From Lachnospiraceae bacterium (GTDB taxonomy: Bacteria; Bacillota; Clostridia; Lachnospirales; Lachnospiraceae): a stretch of DNA of 46,938 bases. Below the pieces are notes generated by a model. The model saw nothing but the letters and a program-made list of their open reading frames with translations. It had not been told where the DNA came from and ran no database searches. The position numbers were made by a program, and so were the translations under genes. This document shows positions 17,159 to 26,436 of this stretch, one piece after another. The stretch covers positions 1 to 46,938 of the forward strand of contig JAAVAC010000054.1 in the NCBI GenBank assembly GCA_014804265.1, written 5' to 3'. Positions within the stretch are counted from its first letter, which is position 1. Each line of letters begins with the position of its first letter.

Positions 17159-17650
17159 ATGAAGAAATATCGATATTTAATAATAGCGATTATCTGTATA
17201 TGCTTCTTGATTTGTGTACTAAATCTAAGAACTGGTTGGAAAAGTTATGAATATTCCAGTGGGTATTATAGTGATGGGACATATCTGCACGGCGGAATCG
17301 GCTCTTTGGAACTGGATAAGCGGATAACCTATCGAGCTCGATATGAAGTAAATTTAAAGTCAGGAAAGCTAATAGGAGAGCTTTACGACAGCACTTATGA
17401 CATAGACGCATTTGGGAAACCGGAGGAGCAGCAGATTGTGGCAAAAATGGAAATGGAGGAATCCGGAACTTATTATATGGATTGGCCCATTACAGATAGT
17501 GGAACCTATTATCTGACTGAATATGCCGTAGAGGGAAGTCAGGCAAGTGTAGATACATATATAGAGGTCAGACAGTACATATGGCAGATTTTATTAAAAC
17601 GGATTCAAAAGCGGATTTTGAAGGATGGGGGAGCGCACCGCCCATTCTGA
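17159..17650 (+). CDS. Small membrane-anchored extracytoplasmic protein
   Basis: The 163-residue protein has an N-terminal hydrophobic anchor or signal (about residues 5-23, YLIIAIICICFLICVL), then an extracytoplasmic part of about 140 residues rich in tyrosine and beta-prone stretches. It lacks a lipobox. The ATG at 17159 is used, with AAAGGG 8 bases upstream; an ATG at 17123 also has a nearby AGGGGG and cannot be excluded. It lies 56 bases before the exporter genes and probably belongs to their operon. The function is unknown. An accessory or self-protection role for the exporter is speculation. Confidence 0.6.
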   Translation: MKKYRYLIIAIICICFLICVLNLRTGWKSYEYSSGYYSDGTYLHGGIGSLELDKRITYRARYEVNLKSGKLIGELYDSTYDIDAFGKPEEQQIVAKMEMEESGTYYMDWPITDSGTYYLTEYAVEGSQASVDTYIEVRQYIWQILLKRIQKRILKDGGAHRPF

Positions 17651-17706
17651 TTGTGCCATAAATACTGCTTATAACTGATTTTATTTAAGTTTACAGGGGA
17701 AGAACA

Positions 17707-18822
17707 TTGAAAGCTATATTACGACAATATAAACGAATTTTCCGATACCCTCTAGCTGCCTGGAGCTTATTTATCAGCTTTGTTATCGGTTATCTCAGCA
17801 TCTTTTATGGAACAAAGCTTTTAGTTACCATGAAAAATGAACGGGAACATAAGGGACAATATTCTTTTGCAAATGAGCAGGGGATGTTTTTGCAGTCCGC
17901 CGACCCGGAAAGCAGGCTTTGGGTGTTATGTGAGGAAAAAGAATATCATATTGCCATTCAAAATTTTTATGTTTTTTACAATAAAAAAGCAGAGAGTGGT
18001 CCTACCAATATTGTAATCAATATGAATGGAGAAGAAAAATACCCAATCATAAAAGGGATATATCCCAGTGAGGAAATTTTACAGAGCGGGGAAAGAGTCG
18101 TCCTATTAGGTAAAGGCCGTAAGGACTGCGTATATGAAAAAGAGGGAAAGGAATACATAGAGATTTTTTCAGAAGAGTATCGGGTATTGGGATATATCAG
18201 TGACGTAGATACAGTGATTTATGATTATCAGGCAGTGCTGTTTTATGACAATCTGGGAGAAAATTTAAAAGAGGAACTAAAATCCTATTACATAAACGGA
18301 ATAGAAATTCTGGCTGCAAGCGATACCGTTTCCGTCGATGAGATGGAACTGTTTGATAAACTGCAAAATGCAGGCTTTTTATGCAGCGGCGCTTCTGTAG
18401 ACAGTATGACGGCAACCGGGATAGGTACAAATAGTTTTCGGATGGATTATCTGGCGATGATTTATTTGTTTGGCATGTTAAATTGCATAGCGGCAGAGAA
18501 GTTTAGTCTGGCAGAGAGAATGGGAGAAATCATCATTCGGAAAATCCATGGTTTTAGTGGAAAACAGTTGGTGTTTCTGCTCTATAAGGAACTGGCGGGA
18601 ATTTTAATTCCGGCTTCTTTGGCAGCAGCTTTTCTTAGTATGGGAATGAATCCGTTTTTGAAAAAAATCCTGGTGGTTTCTTTCATGGATGTACTGAAGT
18701 ACTGGCTGTTTACCTTGCTGTTTCTGTTACTTTCTGCCATTATTATCATCCTGCTTGCCGTATACCCTTTGAAAAAGCAAAGTATGGCGGAGTTATTCCG
18801 GAAAGAAGGCGGTATTACATGA
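17707..18822 (+). CDS. FtsX/MacB-like ABC transporter permease, first subunit
   Basis: The 371-residue membrane protein has the FtsX/MacB layout: one membrane segment at residues 17-40, a large extracytoplasmic domain (about 41-245), then three membrane segments (about 250-270, 295-315 and 330-355). The loop before the second group carries LAERMGEIIIRKIHGFS, the amphipathic coupling region typical of FtsX domains. It starts at TTG 17707 behind AGGGGAAG. The second permease starts in an ATGA overlap at its stop codon, so both are translationally coupled, and the ATPase follows. Systems of this type pump peptides, lipoproteins or antimicrobials from the outer face rather than importing nutrients. 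Confidence 0.8.
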   Translation: MKAILRQYKRIFRYPLAAWSLFISFVIGYLSIFYGTKLLVTMKNEREHKGQYSFANEQGMFLQSADPESRLWVLCEEKEYHIAIQNFYVFYNKKAESGPTNIVINMNGEEKYPIIKGIYPSEEILQSGERVVLLGKGRKDCVYEKEGKEYIEIFSEEYRVLGYISDVDTVIYDYQAVLFYDNLGENLKEELKSYYINGIEILAASDTVSVDEMELFDKLQNAGFLCSGASVDSMTATGIGTNSFRMDYLAMIYLFGMLNCIAAEKFSLAERMGEIIIRKIHGFSGKQLVFLLYKELAGILIPASLAAAFLSMGMNPFLKKILVVSFMDVLKYWLFTLLFLLLSAIIIILLAVYPLKKQSMAELFRKEGGIT

Positions 18823-20108
18823 GACTAAGCGGAATCATCAGACTGGCAGCAGACCGGATCTATATGCACAGAAGAAAATTCCTTTTGACAGTTTTTATGT
18901 TGTTTTTATCCTTTTGTATGTTGATAGGGGTGCTGTTTGGCTTTTATCAATATAACTATGCACTGATTCGTGTGAATGCAGTGGTTCAGTGTGATAAAAA
19001 CCGGTTGTTCAAGGTGGAATTTAAATATTTTGAAAGCATGGATGAAAAGAATGCCGGACAATTTTTCCAATTTATGAATGCTTTATATGAAATAGATGGC
19101 ATTCGTGCCGGGAAATATGTGGCGGAGCCTATCAACTATCAGCTGATTACCACTCAGGCAGAGGAAGAATCCATTGTTTCTATGTTGGAATATCAGCAGC
19201 AGGTGAAAAATGGAGAAACAACCCTTTCGGTAGCAGAATTTTATGAAAACAGCAAAGAGGCGGACGTGCTTTTTTTGGATAATCAGCTTGTGGATATTTG
19301 TCAGCTTTTAGATGTGAATCAAAAGAAAATCAGTTTGAAGGAAGATGAAGAATATACAGACATGGCGGTTGGATATGAGAGGCAGAAGGAGATGCCTGTG
19401 GGAACCAGATTATACGATATGCTTACCGGAAGGAAGTATCAGGTGACTCAGGTTTTAAAGAAAGGAAGCGCATTCATTCCGGGAAGCCTGTTTTTTTCCA
19501 CGGAACCGGAGCTTTCTTTGGATGACTCGTTGGTGACACTTCCAAATGACCGCTGGATAAAAGGAGGTTACAGTTCCGTTTATCAGGTATATCAAAACAA
19601 TATTTACTATATAGCAGATGAAAAGGAAGAATGCCAACATCTGGCAGAACAGGTAGAAAAAGCAGCAAAGGACTTAGGACAGTGGGTAGAGGTGAAAAGC
19701 TTTCCCCGGTTGGTCAGAGAGTACAGAGAAATGGAGCAAAGAGAACGGATGCCCATGTTGGTTTTCGTGCTGATTCTACTGTTTTTATCCATCATGAATA
19801 TCTTTTTAAGCACATTGATTTCCTTATTATCCCAAAAAAAGGAGCTTGGAATCATGCTTGCATGCGGCATAACCAAAAAGGAGATTTACCGGATTCTTTT
19901 TGTAGAAAACCTGCTGCGGTTTTTGACGGCATTCTGTCCGGCATATGCACTGATGTGCTATTATCACAGCAGGGGGCTGGAAAATAATATGGCTGTTGTG
20001 GTGAAAATATTGCCGTTTTTGATTGTAATATTAGTCATTTTATTGCTGATTGCAGCAATGCTGCCCATTTTCTTTTTCCGTAAAAAATATCCGGTTGCAT
20101 TCAGATAA
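18819..20108 (+). CDS. FtsX/MacB-like ABC transporter permease, second subunit
   Basis: The 429-residue protein has the same layout as its neighbour. A membrane segment lies at about residues 19-42, an extracytoplasmic domain of about 260 residues follows, and three membrane segments lie at about 310-335, 360-380 and 395-420. The first C-terminal segment is followed by the FtsX coupling motif QKKELGIMLACGITKKEIYRIL. It shares little sequence with the first permease, so the exporter is probably a heterodimer. It overlaps the first permease by four bases (ATGA) and is followed after 16 bases by the ATPase gene. The substrate is unknown. Confidence 0.82.
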   Translation: MRLSGIIRLAADRIYMHRRKFLLTVFMLFLSFCMLIGVLFGFYQYNYALIRVNAVVQCDKNRLFKVEFKYFESMDEKNAGQFFQFMNALYEIDGIRAGKYVAEPINYQLITTQAEEESIVSMLEYQQQVKNGETTLSVAEFYENSKEADVLFLDNQLVDICQLLDVNQKKISLKEDEEYTDMAVGYERQKEMPVGTRLYDMLTGRKYQVTQVLKKGSAFIPGSLFFSTEPELSLDDSLVTLPNDRWIKGGYSSVYQVYQNNIYYIADEKEECQHLAEQVEKAAKDLGQWVEVKSFPRLVREYREMEQRERMPMLVFVLILLFLSIMNIFLSTLISLLSQKKELGIMLACGITKKEIYRILFVENLLRFLTAFCPAYALMCYYHSRGLENNMAVVVKILPFLIVILVILLLIAAMLPIFFFRKKYPVAFR

Positions 20109-20124
20109 GAAAGGAGTCCCACAT

Positions 20125-20790
20125 ATGATACAATTAAGAAATGTGAGCAAAATCTATCGGGGAGAGACCTTTGAAACAAAAGCTTTGGATCAGGTGGATT
20201 TAGAGATAAAGACAAATGAATTTCTGGCAGTCATGGGAAGCTCCGGTTCCGGAAAAAGCACCCTGTTGAATCTATTAGGGGGAATGGATTTTCTCACAGA
20301 AGGAGAGTATGAATACGATGGGATGAAAATCCATGAATTTTCCGAAAAACAGCTGGAACAGTTCCGGAAGGAAAAGATTTCTTTCGTCTTTCAGCAATTT
20401 GCCCTTATGGACAGGTATACTGTGTTTGAAAACATTGAAATGCCCCTTCTTGCCATGGGAATCAAAAAGAAGGAAAGAAAACAGATTGTGGAAGCGAACA
20501 TGGAAAAGCTTGGCATCACTCCCCTGAAAGACAAATATCCCCCTTACATTTCCGGCGGACAACAGCAAAGGACTGCCATAGCAAGAGCGCTTGCAAAAGG
20601 AAGCGAACTGATTTTAGCAGACGAACCTACAGGCGCCCTGGATCAAAAATGTGGTGAAGAACTGATGGAAGTGCTCCTGACCATGCACCAATTGAAAAAG
20701 ACCATTGTCATGGTAACCCACAATGAAAAAATCGCAGCATATGCAGACCGGATCGTGACAGTTAGTGATGGGAAAATATGCAGTAAATAA
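20125..20790 (+). CDS. MacB/LolD-type ABC transporter ATPase
   Basis: The 221-residue ATPase drives the two permeases upstream. Walker A is GSSGSGKST (about residue 39), the Q-loop lies near VFQQFALMDRYTVFENIEMP, the signature is YISGGQQQR, Walker B is LILADEPTGALD, and the H-loop is MVTHNEKIAAYADR. The LDQKCGEELMEVL segment after Walker B is typical of MacB/LolD/SalX-type exporters. The ATG at 20125 has AAAGGAG 7 bases upstream. No terminator is obvious; structured repeat copy C begins 47 bases after the stop. Confidence 0.92.
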   Translation: MIQLRNVSKIYRGETFETKALDQVDLEIKTNEFLAVMGSSGSGKSTLLNLLGGMDFLTEGEYEYDGMKIHEFSEKQLEQFRKEKISFVFQQFALMDRYTVFENIEMPLLAMGIKKKERKQIVEANMEKLGITPLKDKYPPYISGGQQQRTAIARALAKGSELILADEPTGALDQKCGEELMEVLLTMHQLKKTIVMVTHNEKIAAYADRIVTVSDGKICSK

Positions 20791-20836
20791 AAAGCATTCC
20801 TTCTTCTGTAACACATCGAAATCTTTTCAAACCAAC

Positions 20837-21088
20837 AAAAAGCCCTTCGATATTCAGTGTGAGCCGTGAGGACATAGGAACCGGAGCAGGGGACGGCAAG
20901 CCATATAGTAGTCTTATAGGCCTTGGCAAAGTCGCCGGTCCTTACGCACCGTATTTTGGTGCGTTAGTACCGCTGCGTCTTTGCAGAGCGAAAGCGTGCC
21001 AATAAGACTACTATATGGCCTGCTGTCCTCCCCGCTCCGGTTCCTATGTCCTCACGGCTCACACGTCCTCTTATCCAAATCCCTTTTT
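20837..21088 (+). repeat. Structured repeat family, copy C (extended stem)
   Basis: The outer pairing is AAAAAG 20837-20842 with CTTTTT 21083-21088. The copy-specific stem pairs 20857-20921 with 20998-21064, nearly twice as long as in the other copies. Its first 31 bases are perfectly complementary, a 14-16 base interior loop follows, then the shared inner part with TAGTCTTAT. The core matches copies A and B, and the tetraloop is GAAA. It lies between the ABC ATPase gene and the M16 protease promoter. A frame running from it into the protease gene is artefactual. Confidence 0.9.
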
Positions 21089-21114
21089 CCCTTTCTAAAA
21101 TTAGAAAAAAGTGG

Positions 21115-21120
21115 TATACT
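21115..21120 (+). promoter_or_regulatory. -10 element for the M16 protease gene
   Basis: TATACT lies 47 bases ahead of the start codon and 27 bases beyond structured repeat copy C. The -35 is weak. Confidence 0.45.
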
Positions 21121-21166
21121 AAACAACATATCACAGAAACACAACGGAAAGGAAACAAAACCATTT

Positions 21167-24088
21167 ATGAAAATAGAACAGCTGAACACCTACGAGACAA
21201 TCGAAGCAAGAGAAATCAAAGATTTGAATTCCTACGGAAGAATCCTGAAACATAAAAAGACCGGAGCAAAAGTCGTCCTCCTTGAAAACGACGATGAAAA
21301 CAAAGTATTCTACATCGGCTTCCGCACCCCTCCAACAGACAGTACAGGAGTTGCCCATATTCTGGAGCATTCCGTTTTGTGCGGTTCCAAAGCTTTTCCG
21401 GCAAAGGATCCTTTTGTAGAGTTAGCGAAAGGCTCCTTAAATACCTTTTTAAACGCCATGACCTATCCGGATAAGACCGTATATCCGGTAGCAAGCTGCA
21501 ACGATAAGGACTTTCAGAATTTAATGCATGTGTACTTGGATGCAGTCTTTTATCCGAATATCTACTCCGAACCCAAAATTTTCATGCAGGAAGGCTGGCA
21601 TTATCACTTAGAACAGGAGACGGACAGCTTAAAATATAACGGAGTCGTCTACAATGAAATGAAAGGTGCCTTTTCCTCTCCGGATGATGTATTGGATCGG
21701 GAAATTTTTAATTCTCTGTTTCCCGACACCACTTACGGAAATGAATCAGGGGGAGATCCAAAGCATATTCCTGATCTGACTTATGAGCAGTTTCTGGATT
21801 TCCATAGAAAATATTATCATCCTTCCAATAGCTATATTTATTTATATGGCAATATGGATATGGCGGAAAAACTGGCATGGATAGACGAACAGTATTTAAG
21901 CCATTTCGATTATCTGGAAATTGATTCTACCATAGGTACACAGGAAGCTTTTGAGAAGCCGATGGACTTTACGGAGCAGTATTCTGTTACGGAAAATGAG
22001 TCATTGGAAAATGCCACGTATCTATCCTACAATACTGTTGTGGGAACAAGTCTTGACAGGGAGCTTTATGTGGCTTTCCCCATTTTGGATTATGCCCTGT
22101 GTTCTGCACCGGGAGCGCCCATCAAGCAGGCGCTGATTGATAAAAATATCGGTCAGGACGTTTACAGTCTTTTTGAAAACGGCATTTACCAGCCCTATTT
22201 TTCCATTGTGGCAAAAAATGCCAATGAAAAGGATAAGGCGGAATTTATAAAGACCATAGAAGAGGTATTGACGAATCTGGTAAAAAACGGAATTGATAAG
22301 CGGGCATTGAAAGCGGGATTGAATTTTTATGAATTCAAATATAAAGAAGCGGATTTCGGCTCTTATCCCAAGGGTTTGATGTATGGCCTGCAGGCATTGG
22401 ACAGCTGGCTTTATGATGAAAGGACTCCTTTTTATCATATTGAAGCAAATGCTACCTTCCAGACTTTAAAAGAAAAAATAAATACAGATTATTTTGAAAG
22501 GCTGGTAGAAAAATATCTGCTTCAAAACACGCATAAGGTAACGATTACAGTAGTACCTGTAGCGGGCATGACAACAGAAATGGACCAGATATTGCAAAAG
22601 AAGCTGGATGAATACAAAAAGTCCTTGACCAAGGAGCAGGTGGAGGGGTTCGTATCCGCAACAAATGCGTTGATTTCTTATCAGGAAACCGAGTCACCGG
22701 AAGAAGACTTGAAAAAAATTCCTCTTTTAAAGAGAGAAGATATGAAAAAAGAAGCAGAGCCTTTCATAAATCAAGTGGATGAGCTGCAGGATACCAAAAT
22801 ATTATCCCACGATATTTTTACAAATGGAGTATCTTATCTGCGGTTTGTTTTTGATGCGGGATATGTTACCAATGATCTTCTGCCTTATATGGGATTGCTG
22901 AAAAATATATTGGGACTGATGAATACGGAGCATTATAGCTATGGGGAACTGTTTAATGAAGTGAATATTGCCACCGGAGGAATCGCACCGGCAGTGAACA
23001 CTTATATAAACAGCAAGAACCTGGAGGAATTTAAACTAACTTTTGAAGTAAAAGCCAAGACCTTATACGAAAATACCGAAAAGACTTACGAACTGGTAGA
23101 AGAAATGCTGTTTACCACAAAGCTTTCGGATGAAAAACGTTTGCTGGAGCTGATCCGGGAACTAAAGGCAAAAATGCAGGCTACCATGATGGGCGCCGGA
23201 CATTCGGTGGCAGCAGTCCGTTCTCTGTCCTATTTTTCTAAAACGGCAGCAGTTTCCGAACAGATGACGGGAATCCCTTTCTATCGTCTGTTAGAAGCGC
23301 TGGATAGCAATTTTGAGCAGGAAAAGGAAAAATTGATTGCAAATCTGGAAAAGATAAGAAAGCTGCTTTTCAGACCGGAAAACTTCATGCTGGATTATAC
23401 CGGCACAAAGGAAGGACTTGCAGAAGCTAAAAAATATGTAATGGAGTTTAAAAATAAGCTGTATAAGGAGGAAATAGACAAGACGGGCTTTGCCATGACA
23501 CCTGTAAAGAAGAACGAAGGCTTTAAGACTTCCGCAGGCATACAATATGTGGCAATGTCAGGAAGCTTTTTGAAGAAGGGGCTTTCTTATACAGGTGCAT
23601 TAAAGGTATTAAAGGTCATTATGGGATATGAATATCTCTGGAATAATGTGCGGGTAAAAGGTGGCGCATATGGCTGTATGAGCAGCTTTGGAAAAAGCGG
23701 GGAATGTTATTTTGTTTCTTATCGGGATCCGAACCTGGAAAAAACATTGGATGTGTATAAGCAGGCTGCAGATTTTATCCGGAATTTCAAAGGAGATGAA
23801 AGAACTATCACAAAATTTATCATCGGAGCAATCAGCGAGCAGGATGTACCGAAAACACCGGCAGCAAAGGGGAACAGGAGTATGGCTGCTTATATGAGCC
23901 AGGTTACTTTTGCGGAAGAGCAGAAGGAAAGAGAGGAGCTTCTTGCCGTAGATGAACAGGTGATCCGCAGCCTTGCGGAGTATATCGAAGCATTTGTGGA
24001 TTATGACTGCATCTGCGTGGTGGGAAATGAAGAAGCAATCAGCCAGAATGCAGGATTGTTCATGGAAGTGGAAAATTTATTTCACTAA
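21167..24088 (+). CDS. M16C metallopeptidase, Cym1/presequence-protease type
   Basis: This zinc peptidase degrades short unfolded peptides in the cytoplasm. The 973-residue chain shows the inverted zinc motif HILEH at residues 64-68 (His64 and His68 bind zinc, Glu67 is catalytic) and the downstream YNEMKGAFSSPDD segment that supplies the third ligand. The remaining M16, M16C-associated and second M16-like lobes make up the clamshell; the second half lacks the zinc motif, as expected. The length is normal for the PreP/Cym1 group. The ATG at 21167 with AAAGGA upstream gives a natural N-terminus. An in-frame ATG at 20981 would add 62 residues translated from structured repeat copy C and is rejected. 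Confidence 0.92.
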   Translation: MKIEQLNTYETIEAREIKDLNSYGRILKHKKTGAKVVLLENDDENKVFYIGFRTPPTDSTGVAHILEHSVLCGSKAFPAKDPFVELAKGSLNTFLNAMTYPDKTVYPVASCNDKDFQNLMHVYLDAVFYPNIYSEPKIFMQEGWHYHLEQETDSLKYNGVVYNEMKGAFSSPDDVLDREIFNSLFPDTTYGNESGGDPKHIPDLTYEQFLDFHRKYYHPSNSYIYLYGNMDMAEKLAWIDEQYLSHFDYLEIDSTIGTQEAFEKPMDFTEQYSVTENESLENATYLSYNTVVGTSLDRELYVAFPILDYALCSAPGAPIKQALIDKNIGQDVYSLFENGIYQPYFSIVAKNANEKDKAEFIKTIEEVLTNLVKNGIDKRALKAGLNFYEFKYKEADFGSYPKGLMYGLQALDSWLYDERTPFYHIEANATFQTLKEKINTDYFERLVEKYLLQNTHKVTITVVPVAGMTTEMDQILQKKLDEYKKSLTKEQVEGFVSATNALISYQETESPEEDLKKIPLLKREDMKKEAEPFINQVDELQDTKILSHDIFTNGVSYLRFVFDAGYVTNDLLPYMGLLKNILGLMNTEHYSYGELFNEVNIATGGIAPAVNTYINSKNLEEFKLTFEVKAKTLYENTEKTYELVEEMLFTTKLSDEKRLLELIRELKAKMQATMMGAGHSVAAVRSLSYFSKTAAVSEQMTGIPFYRLLEALDSNFEQEKEKLIANLEKIRKLLFRPENFMLDYTGTKEGLAEAKKYVMEFKNKLYKEEIDKTGFAMTPVKKNEGFKTSAGIQYVAMSGSFLKKGLSYTGALKVLKVIMGYEYLWNNVRVKGGAYGCMSSFGKSGECYFVSYRDPNLEKTLDVYKQAADFIRNFKGDERTITKFIIGAISEQDVPKTPAAKGNRSMAAYMSQVTFAEEQKEREELLAVDEQVIRSLAEYIEAFVDYDCICVVGNEEAISQNAGLFMEVENLFH

Positions 24089-24178
24089 AACCATAAATGC
24101 AGGCAGAGCTATCCGTATAAAAAATAGAAGAAAAAGCTTTGTATCAAAACGGAGAACTGTTTACGGGAGGAAGGTTGT

Positions 24179-25189
24179 ATGAAAAAGAAGAAAACGATCG
24201 CATTGGGAGTTGTGCTGCTGGCTGCCTGCAGTTTACTGACGGCCTGCGGGAGCAGCAGCTACAAAAATGAATATACCCTGGAGACTACAGCAGATTCAGG
24301 TGCTGCCGACTATAGGGATGATTATGAAACCGATGACCTGTACGACATGGCTGTGGCAGAAGATGCCATAGAAAATGAAAGCGGTGAAATGAGTGCCTCC
24401 GGCACGTCAGAAACAGGGAAGCAGGTAGCTGCTAACCGGAAGCTGATAAAAACTGTGGATATGACAGTGGAAACAGAAGAGTTTGATGTACTGACGAAAA
24501 AGCTGACAGATAAAGTGGAAGCTCTTGGAGGCTATATGGAAAAGGCAAGCGTAAGCGGAACAAGCATCAATGCCAGCTATGAAAGCACCAGAAGCGCCAG
24601 CTATACCGCAAGGATACCGGCAGATAAGCTGGATGATTTTGTGACAGAGGTTTCCAGTATCTCAAACGTTTTAGATAAAAATGAAAGCGTGGAAGATGTC
24701 ACCTTAAGCTATGTGGATTTAGAAAGCAAAAAGAATACATTGAAAATCGAACAGGAACGAATTACTGCTTTGTTGGAGCAGGCGGATACGATTGAGACTA
24801 TCGTGGCATTGGAAAGCCGGCTGACGGAAATCCGCTATCAATTGGAAAGTATGGAATCACAGCTTCGTACATATGACAATCTTGTAGATTATGCTACTAT
24901 TTACTTAAATGTAGAAGAAGTGGAGAGAGTGACGCCTGTTGCTCCAAAATCTGCTTTTGAAAAAATGAAGGATGGATTTGTAAACAGTGTCTACCAGATC
25001 GGCAGAGGATTTAGAAATTTTGTTGTGGGCTTCGTAATCGTGCTTCCTTACCTTCTGCTATGGGGCGTGATCATCCTGATGATTATCCTGTTCGTGAAAG
25101 GAATCATAAAAAACAGCCAAAAGAAGGCGGAAAAAAAGGAACAGGCATTACATGCCGCCTATGAAAAAGAGAACAGCGAAAAGAAATAA
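24179..25189 (+). CDS. DUF4349 lipoprotein
   Basis: The 336-residue protein has a lipoprotein signal peptide with lipobox LLTAC (lipidated Cys22). An acidic, low-complexity linker follows to about residue 85, then the DUF4349 domain (VDMTVETEEFDVLTKKL, YTARIPADKLDDFV) with a central coiled coil (about 185-235). A C-terminal membrane segment lies at about 285-312, before a lysine-rich cytoplasmic tail. The same family is common in Lachnospiraceae; its function is unknown and it probably spans the cell envelope. The ATG at 24179 follows GGGAGGAAGG. era starts 10 bases after the stop. Confidence 0.85.
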   Translation: MKKKKTIALGVVLLAACSLLTACGSSSYKNEYTLETTADSGAADYRDDYETDDLYDMAVAEDAIENESGEMSASGTSETGKQVAANRKLIKTVDMTVETEEFDVLTKKLTDKVEALGGYMEKASVSGTSINASYESTRSASYTARIPADKLDDFVTEVSSISNVLDKNESVEDVTLSYVDLESKKNTLKIEQERITALLEQADTIETIVALESRLTEIRYQLESMESQLRTYDNLVDYATIYLNVEEVERVTPVAPKSAFEKMKDGFVNSVYQIGRGFRNFVVGFVIVLPYLLLWGVIILMIILFVKGIIKNSQKKAEKKEQALHAAYEKENSEKK

Positions 25190-25199
25190 GGATACTATT

Positions 25200-26105
25200 A
25201 TGGAAAAACAGATAAAGACAGGGTTTGTCACATTGATTGGCAGGCCCAATGTGGGAAAATCCACTTTAATGAATCAATTGATCGGCCAGAAGATTGCCAT
25301 CACCTCTAATAAGCCACAGACAACCAGAAACCGTATACAGACAGTATATACATCCAAAGAAGGACAGATCGTCTTTCTGGATACTCCCGGCATTCATAAG
25401 GCAAAGAATAAGCTGGGAGACTATATGGTAAATGTAGCATCCAAAACCTTAAAGGAAGTGGATGTGGTCTTATGGCTTGTGGAGCCAAGCAATTTTATCG
25501 GAGCAGGGGAAAAGCATATTATCGGACAGCTTCAAAAGGTCAATGTTCCGGTCATCCTTGTAATCAATAAAATCGATATGGTAAAAAGGGAAGAAGTATT
25601 TTCTTTTATCGATACTTACCGGAAGGAATTTGAGTTTGCGGAAATCGTTCCGGTTTCTGCAAAGAAAGGAGAAAATACCGGGGAATTGATTTCCTGTATT
25701 TTCAAATATCTGCCTTATGGTCCAATGTTTTATGAGGAAGATACGATTACGGACCAGCCACAAAGACAGATCGTAGCCGAACTGATCAGGGAAAAGGCGC
25801 TTCATGCATTAGACGAGGAAATTCCCCATGGAATCGCAGTATCCATTGAATCCATGAAGTTCAAGAAAAAGCTGGTGGAAATCCAGGCCACCATCATCTG
25901 CGAAAAAGATTCCCATAAGGGAATTATCATCGGGAAATCCGGTGCCATGCTAAAGAAAATCGGTTCCAATGCCAGATACGAAATCGAAGAGCTGTTAGAA
26001 AGCAGGGTCAATCTACAGCTTTGGGTGAAGGTGAAAAAGGACTGGCGGGACAGTGATTTTCTTTTGAAAAACTTTGGTTATCATAAAAATGAAGAAGAAT
26101 TCTAA
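25200..26105 (+). CDS. era: GTPase Era
   Basis: Era is an essential GTPase that binds 16S rRNA and helps 30S ribosome maturation. The 301-residue protein shows G1 GRPNVGKST, G2 around KPQTTRNR, G3 DTPGIH, G4 NKID and G5 SAKKG. The C-terminal KH RNA-binding domain (IICEKDSHKGIIIGKSGAMLK) follows. The ATG at 25200 is chosen (AAGGA upstream); an in-frame ATG at 25152 lies within the DUF4349 gene and adds residues foreign to Era. It is followed by a 50-residue gene and recO, a common clostridial order. Confidence 0.96.
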   Translation: MEKQIKTGFVTLIGRPNVGKSTLMNQLIGQKIAITSNKPQTTRNRIQTVYTSKEGQIVFLDTPGIHKAKNKLGDYMVNVASKTLKEVDVVLWLVEPSNFIGAGEKHIIGQLQKVNVPVILVINKIDMVKREEVFSFIDTYRKEFEFAEIVPVSAKKGENTGELISCIFKYLPYGPMFYEEDTITDQPQRQIVAELIREKALHALDEEIPHGIAVSIESMKFKKKLVEIQATIICEKDSHKGIIIGKSGAMLKKIGSNARYEIEELLESRVNLQLWVKVKKDWRDSDFLLKNFGYHKNEEEF

Positions 26106-26244
26106 GTGAACGAAAATGGTTGGAAGTGTGCCCGCTTCCAGAATCTTACTGCCGAAAAATCCCAGCATATAATCTTTGAAAAAGCAAATCCTAGAAATGA
26201 GAAAAAATGCTGAGTAAAGAAAAAGATTCCAGGGAGGCAGGAAG

Positions 26245-26397
26245 ATGAAAGAGACAGAGGAAGAAAGAGATTTTTTTAAAACCGGGCGGATAGAGGATTA
26301 TCTTACCTACAAAAACAGCACCAGAGACAGGGAAGCAGTGAAAACAGAAGCAATGATCAGAGAAGAGGAAAGACATAGTATCGAAAAATTTTGGTAA
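26245..26397 (+). CDS. 50-residue charged protein between era and recO
   Basis: The short frame begins at ATG 26245 after a strong GGGAGG (26232-26237) and ends with TAA at 26395-26397. The product (starting MKETEEERDFFKTGRIEDYL) is hydrophilic and helical, with no cysteine or membrane segment. Its position, its ribosome binding site and its codon pattern argue that it is a real small gene. It is cotranscribed with era and recO. The function is unknown. Confidence 0.7.
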   Translation: MKETEEERDFFKTGRIEDYLTYKNSTRDREAVKTEAMIREEERHSIEKFW

Positions 26398-26436
26398 GAT
26401 GAAGAGACTTTGCCGAAAGGAGTCGGAAATGAGACC

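Noticed and set aside
20981-21166. In-frame 62-residue N-terminal extension of the M16 protease
   Set aside because: It is a translation of structured repeat copy C and its flank. ATG 21167 gives the normal family start.
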